The notes under the pieces are model-generated. The model had not been told where the DNA came from, made no database searches, and was given only the letters and a program-made list of their open reading frames with translations. Made by a program: the position numbers and the translations under genes. From NCBI RefSeq assembly GCF_910596095.1, contig NC_056533.1, positions 34,446,662 through 34,510,661 of the forward strand: DNA of 64,000 nt, read 5' to 3'. Shown one piece after another: positions 42,428 to 54,500 of this stretch; within the stretch, counting starts at the first letter, position 1, and each line of letters opens with the position of its first letter. Source of the DNA: Thunnus maccoyii. Its lineage: Eukaryota; Chordata; Actinopteri; Scombriformes; Scombridae.

Positions 42428-42705
42428 CAGTGAACTACGACTGCAATCAAAGAACCTCAAACTCACATCTACTGAGTTACACCGCAGCTGTTTAGACGGA
42501 GACTCGGCTTTTAATTACGTTAGTCTGGATGATGTTTGTAACATATGAGTCCACACCGAACAGGATAGGCTGTTTCACTGCAGAAAAGTTGGGATGATAC
42601 TCAAAATGCTTCATTCTGAGTGTTTAATTTCATTCTTTTTATACTTCACATATTGAGCTGAACTAATCATTATTAGAATAAATCACTAATTCTACTTATT
42701 CCTTT
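42428..42705 (+). other. csrp3 3' UTR
   Basis: Short untranslated region after the TAG at 42,425-42,427, with AATAAA at 42,677-42,682 followed by a T/GT-rich element, so cleavage near 42,700 is likely. Later signals could give longer forms. Confidence 0.55.
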
Positions 42706-45110
42706 TGTTTGTAATTATTGTTTAGATGTAGTTAGATGAGAACAACTGCTAAACAAGAACCAACCCTTAATTAATTTGTTTTTAGCCTGTGAATTTATTT
42801 GCACCGGTTACTGCCTGCTGCTGCCTCATCCTGTTAATTATTAATAGAATCTTATTTGCATTCATGAATTACTCTTCTGTAATAATTAATTAGAATAATC
42901 AAGGCAACAAGTGATTAACAAATGCAAACAGTTTTGTCTGAGCAGCTGTGCAGAGCGGGACGGGACGAGATGTTTTTGTCAAACTAAAATTAGAGCTGTT
43001 ATCTCACACTATTAAATTAGAGGAGCTGCAAAACATTCACAGAGAGTAAAAGTTCCTCCAGAGCAGCACTCTTATTCTGCAGTTTGCACCTTTAAGTCAC
43101 ATGTTAAAACCTGCAGACGCTTCGATCACAGCGGACAGATTTCTGGGAAATATGAGAATATTTTGGATGAAAAGAACTCAAGAACCATGCGAGTGGAAAA
43201 ACATCCTTGCTTTTTATTAGATTCAACATACAGTGCAGTGACCTGATTGTACATAACTGTCTGTTGTTACCGATGCAAACATACAGTACATGTCCTAAAT
43301 GAAAAGCTATGACAGAACATGATACCTGAAACAATAACAAGCTGCCCGTCCTTTCTGTAGCCGGGACACTTAAGGCTGCTGAACGTCAAGACATTCTGTC
43401 TGTACTGGTTGATTAAAAGAAAAAAAAAACAAAAGCACATAATGACCAGAGGAGGAGCTCAACAGTGAAACAGAAGGACGTGTCGTCACAGTTATGCAGT
43501 AAAGCTTGCGAAGCTCATAATGCTCGAATTTTTGTCTGAAACTGTCAAAGGTGTTAATTCAGCTCAACACCATCTTTTAAGAACATACATTATGATGCTG
43601 TGGAGCAAATATCAAGTTTGTTTTCATGATTTTTAAGTCACATTTGTGTCCATCGCATCACATACATTATAACATTTGAGATGGAGACACTAGCAACTAC
43701 TGAAGCATCTACTGTAACCGGCCTCTTTGTTCTCCTAAAGGCTCTTTCAGACAAGGAAGTGGTAAGTTACTGTGTCTGTTCATTTCACTGGTAGCCTGGC
43801 AAAAGCAGCACAGGAGCAGGGATGCAGTGTCTGTGCAGCTACTGAAGTTGGACCAGGCAAACTTCTTGCAGCTGTGGTTGCCACCGTGCAACTATTGCTT
43901 CCCAGTCTGAAACGGCCTCAAGTTATGTTGCCTTAAAGCTGCGTTACTTGACTTTTTTTTCCTGCCACTCGGGAATAGCGAAGCTTCATTACAGGTTGAA
44001 AAGACCACAGCCTGATATATCATCGCCTCATACAGCATGCTCTGACTAGCATGTTAGCTAACATTCATGCAGCTAGCAGACACACAGCAGAACAGATAGC
44101 ATTCATTTGGAGTTGTCTTCACTACTTTCTAAACAATAAAAACTCAATAGTTTATTCAATAGTGAACAGTAAATTGAGACTTCAGACACTTATCATCATT
44201 TTGCATCATCACTGATTGTAATTTTCCCAACACATTACACTGGTTTTGTTGGTAGAAAGTAGTGTACATGTCATGGACCTATTTTCAAGAGCTCAGTATA
44301 GTGGATAAATTTGACACTCAGAATTCAGACACTCAAACAAAAAGGCAGAGAGTAAATGTAGTGCATCGTATATTCAATAAGGAGTGATTTCAGACGCAGC
44401 CTGATTCACTCTCCTATTAGCTCTGTTTTGGTCTCCGACGACTCCTGAGAAAAATATCTGGCTTTTTAGCTGCTTAACGCTCCACAACTCTGTCTGTCTG
44501 TCTGCTTTCTGGTGCTGGACAGGTTGTGCACAGTGGGTTTATCAGAGCTTGTTTTTGGTGAAAAACAGCCGCCTGCTGTTGCTGGAAATCGGGGTGTTGA
44601 GAGCTCGTGAGACTGAACAATCCAATAAATGTAAACCAAAAAAAAGAGGCTAAAAGGCTCCGTGGGGCTTACATCTGAAATGAACAATCTTTGTTGATTT
44701 AAAAAGGAAAAAAAAAAGGTTATTTAATAATCAGGCCGATCAATAGTGACACATACTTATAGCTGAATTTACTGCCTTGTTGTACAGTAGCTGCCTGAGT
44801 GTGTGTGTGCATCAGCCACACACACTGAAAAATCATCTAATGTGGCAAAAATCTGAAAAATAATGACAAATAACTGTTTCAGCAGAGAACAGAAGTCACA
44901 GATAATCCTTCATCAACACTGACGGAGACATTTAACAAGATATTTGATTGACAACACCACAAACTAAGGCCTCAAAAATGACAACTGATGTGAAAAATCT
45001 TGCACCCTGAACATTTATAATCCTTACCACAGCGGTATTAACTGTTGTGCAGTTTTATATGTTTTATTTTGTCCCCCTCCCCCCCGAGTCCAAACACAGC
45101 CATTTGAAAA
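42706..45110. other. Intergenic region between convergent csrp3 and zdhhc13
   Basis: No coding frame with exon-like boundaries. AT-rich; a stretch at about 43,930-44,130 with repeated GCTAGC/TAGCTAAC motifs resembles dispersed fish repeats but I could not assign it. Nothing else identified. Confidence 0.45.
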
Positions 45111-45584
45111 GACAGGCACACAAAACATTGCTTTATTGAAGTATAATAGTGGTTATTCATTATTAAACACATGCAGCTCTTACAAAAGTCATAAAACCAA
45201 CCGTAACCACGTACAAAGATCCTTTTTTTTATCCCAGAACAGAGGATTTTAAAAAATAGGCTTGATGTGCTCATAAAAAACAGCTTAAAAGTTCAATTAC
45301 AATTTAGGCCTTTAAAAGGTTCAACCTTTCCCCCAAATTAAAACGTTTTATTTCACTTACATCGGTCAAGTATAAGGCAGCAGCAGTCTGTACAAAGAGC
45401 AACTCCATCTGAATGATATCTACACGTTGCTTTGTGTTTTTCCCCCCTCGACTTCTCGTATCTCGTTCTCTCTTCACAATGAACCGTACTTTTAAAAAAA
45501 TAAATAAATACAGTCTATGCTTTTGGTCCAGAACCACTGTAAAACTCTCACCCTTGACCCTGAGCATGGGCGGCGGGGGGGAGG
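45111..45584 (-). other. zdhhc13 3' UTR
   Basis: Follows the TGA (plus-strand TCA at 45,585-45,587). AATAAA on the minus strand at 45,137-45,132 is the best polyadenylation signal, with another at 45,353-45,348. The right boundary is firm; the end is inferred. Confidence 0.55.
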
Positions 45585-48500
45585 TCAGACCATGTCGGTG
45601 TGTCCGAACATGTGCTGGTCGCGGCCGGGCGGGAACTGCTGCGTCCAGTCGATGACGGCGGGTTTGAAGAGGCCACAACAACGCAGGTGGAAGAAGGACA
45701 CCAGGTTCCTCACGACGCCCAGACTGCGGAGAGACGACGAGAGAGGATGTTCAGTCTGATAAAAAATAAAACCAGGACTTCACTGCTGAAAACGCGGTGA
45801 AGGTCCAGAGTTATTTGCCATATTGTCCCTTTTTTAATACTTTGTTTTCATGCACGCTGTTTCCAATTTCAGCAACTGATGATACAGAAGTAATCCTAAC
45901 AGAACAGGCAAAACTAAAAAGAAAAACATTCACATTTGGAAATAACCTCTGCAGTCAATATGTACTTTCAAATTCTCTCCAAATTTAAGGATTAGTAGTT
46001 TTGTGAACCTCATTAAACATCTGTTTCCATTTTTCATGTCACTTTTGTTCCCAGTTCTGTTTCATATCTCCTGCAGGGTTTTATACACTTTCTCAACTAT
46101 GTTTTTATCTTTTTCACTGCAATTTTTCATGATATATTTAAGAAGAGGATGAATATTCTGCATAACTTTTTACCTTTTAAGTAACTTCTTATTTGCAAGT
46201 ATATATAAAATGGATTATTTGGTGCGTTATAATGCTTAGAAATACATAAGTTATACATTATATAAGTGTAAATGTCATATTCAGTGTACATTTGCCAAAT
46301 CTAACCGATCCCTCTTTAGCTCATGTTTTGAAGAAAGTATCTGCTTTAAATTCAGGATCTGCTGTAATGTCTCGCAAATATATAATTTCATCCATATTTC
46401 AAAAGTATTAATTACAGCAGAACTATTCAACCTACTCAGAGTTATCTTTTTCTCCTACAAAAGATTAGTGAAACCAGTGAATCCATTTCATCCAATCCCA
46501 GCAAACATTTCCACAAAAATGATTTAATTGGAAGATTGCTTTAATAATTTTTACCAATCACTGCACTCTTCCACATTCCAGTTATCTTATTAACAACCTC
46601 AATTTCAAAGCCGGGAGAAGTTAAATTAAACTTCAGTCTCAGAAAACCAAATTTCTTGCGAACGCGTTGATGCCTGAAGGAAGTTGTTTTCCCAGGCAGA
46701 GAGACATCACTTCAGTTTTCAGCACAAATTTACTAAACTTAAAGAAACGGAACCATTTCTAACTTGATGCCTAAAAATCAGGCCACATATTGGATCACCT
46801 CAGCTCCCAGTAACTGACTGGTCTTATCTCCAAATGCAAACTCTAAACATGCACTGAGCTTTGAAAATATAAGTAGCTGTTGTTTCCTCTTAATTAGTTA
46901 TTTTTAAATCTTTAATAATTATTATTTGCGTGTCCCTACACGATCTCAATAATGAGCAACTTCAGATATTTTCATGAACTATGTACACAATTACAATTTC
47001 CAGCCTGCATTTGCACATCTGGTGGCGCGTTCACAAATAAAAGCTGAGTCCCGATTATGTTTCCAAAGATAATAAAAATCACATCTGGCCCAGTGTTACC
47101 AGTAATAAATCAGCACTAATGTACAATGAGACATTCAGTATTACACAATATCTCCTGACAAGAGAACAGAGACCTTGACCAGAAACAGAAACGGCCACTA
47201 TTACAACACAGACAATAATCCTTTGACTTTACATATCAATTCAAGATTCTTAACCAACTGAGATAAAGGACACGCTATTATAGAGCTCCACTGAAGTATG
47301 CAAACATAATCAAACTGTAATTTGGTTGCTAGAGATCATAAAACAATATATTTAGTAAAATGACCACAGATAAGAGCGCTGATATCAACTCACTTGTATG
47401 GATTTTGTCTCAGGGAGACGGATTGTCTAAGTTTTCTCTGGTGGTTCGTCAGACTCGTCCTCTCTGCTGTGGTCAGTCCCAAGAAGGCAATCTGCTCCGA
47501 CACAAAGAAAACGTTATTTATATCAAGGTAAGAGACGACACTCATCCAATGATCAGACGCAGCACATTACAAAACCTTAAAAGTTCATGATTTTTCCATA
47601 ACTTTTCATAGTTTAGTTGGTTTATTTCAGTAACGTTGAGTCTTAAGTAAGTAAGGAAGGAAGTCGAGTGAGTTCAAAGGTATTTTAATTGTATTTTGAA
47701 TAATTTCTGTAAAAATCTTTTATAAAAATTAACAAATAAGTCATTATTTTACTTAATATTGTAATTATATATAATCATTGTATCACATTTATATGAAATA
47801 ATAATAGATATTCTTAGACAGATAATGAAACATTTGGATACACGTCAATTTAAAGATAAAATTACACAGAAAAATCATCTGTTGGTTTAGTGTTTTCTAT
47901 TTGTTTTGAGTTTTAGAGGCTGAGTTAGAAGATCTCAGAAGCTTATTAACACACTCCAGACATCCAGTCACCTGGTAGAGCTGCAGCAGCAGGATCAAGC
48001 CGGACCAGCAGGTGTGATAAAAGGCCATCAGGAAGACGCTGAGCAGCCAGGGGGAGCAGTTGATGAGGCCAGAGACGACGCCCAACAGTCCCTTCTCCTC
48101 ATAACGCAGCACACCGCGAATCGACCAATCTGAAAATATGTAAAAACAGCGCAGGCATCTGTATCCGCTGTAAAATGTGAAATCAGGTCAGATATTATTA
48201 TTGTGTCGTATGTCGGGTCACTCACACACGAGACAACCGTAGAACATCCAGGCGCCCATCAACAAGAGGGAGAGCAGGAAGAGGACGAAGAAGTGATGGT
48301 TCCTCGCACCTGGAAGAAATTATATTCAACTCACTGAATAGGATAAAAAATGAGCCAATATTGTGACAAATGCTGGCTACTATAATAATTACACAGAATG
48401 CACATTTAATATCCTCAGATAGTATTTAAACAATGTTTTACACATCACTTATTGATGGTCCATGAGTTATTCTACTCTATTAACACATTTTCAGCTTCGT

Positions 48501-51500
48501 CAAAGCGTCACTTTCTAGTATTTTTTTTAGGGATAAACTGAGTCCATCTATTATATTTAGGCAATTTCCAACTTCAACCTACTCACTAATAATCCTGAAT
48601 CATCTTATTCATGACACAATGGCAAATTTTTTAATATTTGTGTTTATATTTCTGTTGTCCAAATTTCCAACACATATCTATTTGTAAAAGAAAAGTATTT
48701 GTTTTGACAGAATATGAAACAAGATGTCTTATTACGTCCGGCAGTGAGTTTTCAGTTTTGTTTGTTCGTTAATTAGCAGAATATTTTTAAAAACTTGTTA
48801 ACAGATTTTGATGTAATCTGGTGGGAAGTTAGACCATCAGACAAGAATCAAATGATTAGTTTGTGGTGTGGATCCAGGACTTGGAAACATGGCATTTCTT
48901 AACACTTACCTGCCTGAACTAGCTTGTAATTTAGCAAAGCCTGCGAGCTAGTTCAGGCAGCTCAACTCGAGTTCACATGATGGCATACTCCTCTCACTGC
49001 AACGTATATCCAACACACCCTTTTAACAATAGTGGTGTATTTAAGCCATCAGTACTCAGCTGCTACCTCTGCTGCTATCTATATAGGATTTTAACAGCCC
49101 CAGTTCCACCTGTCTACCTTCCTCTAGCGGTGCAGTTAATGGTCGAGGTTGTGTACATATTCTACTCTATTCTATTCACTCCAGTCTGTCGTACCAATGC
49201 AGCCGTTGGTCCAGACGGAGTGGTGGTCCTGCTTTGCCACACAGGCATCGCAGGCGAAGCAGTGGCTTGTCCTCATTGGTTTCTTTATCTGTGAAATATA
49301 ACAAAGCAAATATAAAATAGTAGTAGTTGTCACTGTTTCTGTGTTGAATGGCACATTTGTTGTAGAATAAAGTTTGAGGTTTTGTGTTTGGAGTCTCACC
49401 ATGCAAGAAGTGCAGAATATTCTGGGGTCCAGACAGCCGGCCTCGGCCAACACCAACACATTCTGTCAACACAAACACACACAACTCAACTCAGTCGTGC
49501 ACAAAACATTTATATGTAAGAAAATATCATTAATGGTTTGTAATTTTTAATATCCCTCCCACCATTTTCTTCTCTTCTTCGGTTGCCTTGACGAAGCCCG
49601 GGTCGGTCCTGCAGGTGCGGAGGTAGTAGTAGAGCAGAGCGGTGGCGTTGAGAGTGAACAGAACCTGAACTGTGGCGCTGTGTCCATGTGGGGTCAAAGG
49701 TTAAGAAAGTCTTAATTCATCAGCTTGATCAGAAGGCTAAAATATCAAACACTACATCGAACTTCATCGGCTACTGATGACAGAGAATACTTCACTACAT
49801 CCCGCAGCATCTGCTCAGCAGTCACAACTCTCTACTTCCTGTCTCTGGTAATTGTGATGAAACTCTGGTGAACTGCCTCTCAGAGCCTCTTCTTCTGACT
49901 TCCTACATTTCCCAAAATGCCTCTAAAACAAATCCCAATGATTTAGGCATAACATTTTTTGGCATGTCCAAACTTTTAACTGGTGCAGTAAATATACACA
50001 TAGTTAGCTAACCGTATCGTTGGCTCCTGAACAAAAATAACATGTCATTAACACAATTCAACCTTCCTTGTAGCTGCATTGCATTCTGCTCTACTTTCTG
50101 CTCCTGTGAATAGAAGTTGGTGTCAGTGATGTTAAACCGCGGCTCTCAGTTTTGATTATTATGGACTGATCTGATGTATTGTTGATGTTTCACTGATCTT
50201 TTTTTTGCCATTAAAATCCATTGTAACTCCGGCAAATGTCTGCAACAAAACAACTCCTGAGATGTAAGGAAAGAAAACAAATAACTGTCTTGTGACTGTT
50301 TCAGGGTGTTTTTTTCTTCCATGAAAGGATATCTGGCAGGAACCAGAGGCACCAGGTGACGAGCATCCAGAAGACTGAAGCTATGAGAGCTGAAGCCGGT
50401 ATAAGAGACTGGAAAGCTGGACTTGGGAAATTCCTGTGTAGACATAAACCAACCGGTTTTGTAAAACATGCAGATGGAGAGCATGAGTGCAAAATGTTTG
50501 AGTTGTATTCCTTCCTCATTTACATTTCATTCAGAACATTCAAGAGAAGAACTCAGTGGAAATGTGTCCTCACCTTGAGGCCAGGTTACTTGCACCGATC
50601 ACACAGGCCAGCAGGATCCCTTTCAGCAACCAGGACTCTGAGTTCATATCGACTATGGCTCCAACACTTCCAAACATGGCAGTGCAGAGCAAAAACTGCA
50701 GAAACACCTGGAAAAATATAAACGGGAACATGTTAGACGAATATTTTCTAGAGGTTACCGTAGATTTTTGTGACCAGTTTTATGTTCAAAATCTGAGATG
50801 CGTGGCTGTTTAGCATCTGTATACCCTGTATCTGTTAATGATTCGTAAGCAGCGGGAGTTGGAGCGAATCCTCTCCTGTTTGATGTGGTTGAGCATGTGG
50901 ATGAGCAGCGGGCTGTGAACCTGGTGAGCCAGGTCGATGGGTGTGTGGCCCTGAGGAGGAAATATTAACCACACCATGAATACCTGCATCGTTATTTATT
51001 CAATTCAAACTGTGTCTTACTAAATACACAATACAGCTGCTGCAGAAAGATTAGATAAACAAAACGAACAGAAGAAAGAGTTGTCTATCCACTCTGACTG
51101 TAAAAAAAAAAAAAAATCAACATTTTGCAAGGAGGTGCAAAAGACAGTATGTTCACAGTTGATATCAGATTCTTGTGTCCAGAATTTCTTAGATCATTTA
51201 GCACAGAGATGAGTGTGTGTTTTTATGTGTGCGGTTTAGGTTTTGTGAGGCTCACATTAATATTTTCTGCGTCCACACTGGCCCCAGCCTCCAGCAGGAT
51301 GTGGGTAGCGTCTACATTTCCTGCCAGCACAGCGCAGTGCAGCGGAGTATTCCTGTTCACTTTGTCCACAGCGCTCACAGAAGCGTTATTCTTGATTAAG
51401 AAGTTAGTGGGTTCAGGCCTGAGACAGAAAAAACAATAAGTGATATTTACTTTACAGACTAATGTCAAGAGGTTGTGAATTAACTTCAAGTTTGGATTGA

Positions 51501-54500
51501 AATATTTAACCGAATCTACAGACAAAGATTTATACTGTCATGACATGTAAAAGATGTGGAAAAACAACATGTACAGGATACTTTCAGATTCAGGCCTATT
51601 GAAAATGTAAAAATCCGAACAGACTCGACCTCCATTCAGAGTCAAATTCAATTATATTTTAGGTATTTATATATTTAGTTGAACCCAGAGAGGCATAGAG
51701 CATATCTGTGCAGGAGAAAGATGTTTACCCAATAATCTTCTGGGCTGCTAACATCAGTGGCGTCTGTCCGTTGCAGTCGGGTCCATCGACTTCCTGGAAG
51801 CGAAGAGACAAAATGAAGATTACTAACCAGGAAAATCAAATCAGAACAAAAACAGACTCACACCGAGTGAAAATGAATTTAACTGTTGAAACAGAAGAGA
51901 GAGAGAAGATAAGGGAGGGGGGGGGGGAGGGGCTTTGCGGGTGGTCTGACCTGTCCCTTTGCCATAAGATAAGCTGCTATGGCCATGTGCTGGAAGAGGA
52001 TGGCGAGGTGGAGAGCACGATAACCTTCTCCGTCTGCGATGGAGGGATCTGCTCCGTATCTCATCAGCTGGATCACCATGGGGAGGTGGCCCTGCCTGTT
52101 CACGGACAAAAAACCACCAACAGCTTTAAAGAGGAAGTAACTGAAAAGTCTCAAAACAAAGTCAACGTGTCATCACCAACAAATGAGGCAGAAAGAAATT
52201 CACTCAATAGTCTCATTTTAATCTGTATAGTTGTGAAACTGCCCCCAAAGCAGCCCAGCACTGCATCCTAGATTCCTAAATCTGTTTCAAAATAAAAGCA
52301 GTTTTTGTTTTCAACATATTTTTTTCAGTTAACAGACATAACCAATATTTTTTAAAAGATCTGGAACTGTAAAAGCGTAGCAGTCAATCCCCTCCAGGTC
52401 ATACAGTTACCTTATGGCCCAATGAAGAGGAGTAGAGTTCAGGTCTCCTCCAAGCTGGTCGACTATCGCCCCTTTGGAAAGGAAATACCTGTCAGAAAAC
52501 AGCAGGAAAAATAATAAAGATCAAGCCAGTGTTAAAACACAAGCTAGTGTTAAGAGTTTTGTTGATGCTCATGACTTTGTGTTTCATCTCTCTAACGATA
52601 AATAACAATATACATGAAGTCCAAGAGGAAGAGCTGATTGTGCTGAAGCTCTGTTTGTGTTGTGATGTTCAACTGAGAAGATTCACAAACAGACTTCTTC
52701 ATATTTACTTTAGTTTGCAAACTAAACAACTTGGCTGGATTTGAACTCTGATTTAAAGTAACGTTACAGTTGTATGATTGTGTTGTGTGTGTCACTGCAC
52801 TTTGGCATCTACTACTAATATTATAATCATATATTACATCATATCTTATGTAATAAACAACTACATTTTTACCGATCACATCCAAAGAATCACCCTCAGA
52901 TATGAGTAAAACATAAAGTGTTTCCATGCTGCACAGCTGAGATGTCAGGGATTGTGAGACAGAAGTGACAGTGTATCTGCAGCTCTTACTTGACCAGCTC
53001 AGAGCGGTTGTTGATGGCGGCCCAGTGTAGCAACGTGACGTTCTCTTTGTCCGGCTGCCTGACGTCGTATCCTGCTTCCACCAGCTCCTTACAGCGCTCC
53101 AGGATACCAAACCTGAGACCATCACACACGCGTTATAGTAATAATGCTTCATATCTCACAGGGCTTCAAAATGTCAAACACAGAAAATAATGCACCTCCG
53201 TGACACTGAATGAAACATTTTTTTTCCACTTTCAACTGTGTGTTAAATTAGTAAAACAGGTTTAATTTAATCCTGATTTCAGACTGTGTGAAAATAAGCT
53301 CACTGGGTTTCCGCTCCACCGAGCAGGTGTGATTAATGAAACGACAGAAAGGAGCGGCTCTGCGGATTATTCTTTTCTTTTCTCCTTCCTGCTTTACATT
53401 AAGAGCGACCTTCGCCCTGCTGCACCTCGACTCGCTGCTCGGTTAGTAAAAGCAGCTGACGCATCAGTCGTCTATGAATCTCAACTACTGCACACTGACG
53501 GGTTTATGCAGCTTTTATTTTTTAAATCTGTGTGTTTCTTTTTAAACTGGTTTGAAACCGGACATAAAATGAATCATCACATATCTTTTGACTGTTAAGG
53601 AAACAAAAGTGCTATTAAAGCATTTGTGCAATCCTTGAGTTCTGTTGTGCAATTCCTGTGCAAATATATTGATCAAATACTTGTCAGTATCAGAAATTCT
53701 CCCTGTAGGGATAAGGAGCAGACTAGCTGATACTACAGCAACTCAAATCTGCTGCTTTACCTTCTTTGCCAATAGCGGCATCACATGAAAAGGAGAATTT
53801 CCTGCAGCTGACGTCTCACCACTTACTGTGTTGCCTTGACGATGTCCCAGCTGCTGCTGTCGTCCATGTGGGACCGTTTCTTCGGCTGCTGGGTGAGTTC
53901 CATCACCTGATCGGCGTTTTTGCCGAACTGTCCGTGAAAGGACGGCATGAAAGGGGGCGCCATCCCGCCGAAGGCCGCCGCTCTGGGCCCGTGACTGTGA
54001 GAATGACCCGCATGTCCGTGGTGACAGCTGTCATGCATGTGGCTGTGACTCTGTAACACGAGGAAAACATTCGGTTCAAAAATAGTCCGTGTGGAAAAAC
54101 TAAAAACTGGCAGCGAACGGTGGCTTTTTACTGGTTTGAGTGAGTCCTGCTGGGGCCTCGAAGGGAGAATTTAAAGGATGGCATGATGGAGACACCTGCA
54201 CAGATGGAGGATTAAGATGCTGACCAATCACAACTAAAGCTGCAACGATAAATCAATTAATCTATTAGTCGATTGACAGAAAAATAATCAGCAATATGGT
54301 TGCCAAAAATGCCAAATATTTGCTGGTTTCAGATTCTCAAATATGATGATTTAAAGATTTTTTTTTAATCATACATGATAGTAAACTGAATATCTTTGAG
54401 TTTTGGACTGTTGCTTGGAAGAAACAACATATGAAGATGTCATCTTTGACTCAAGAAAATAATTTGCAGATTAATCAATGATGAAAATAATCAATTAGTC

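Noticed and set aside
50301..50519. Minus-strand 72-codon frame as the full zdhhc13 exon 10
   Set aside because: The frame runs past the AT-AC donor at 50,333/50,332; the last residues before its stop are intronic.
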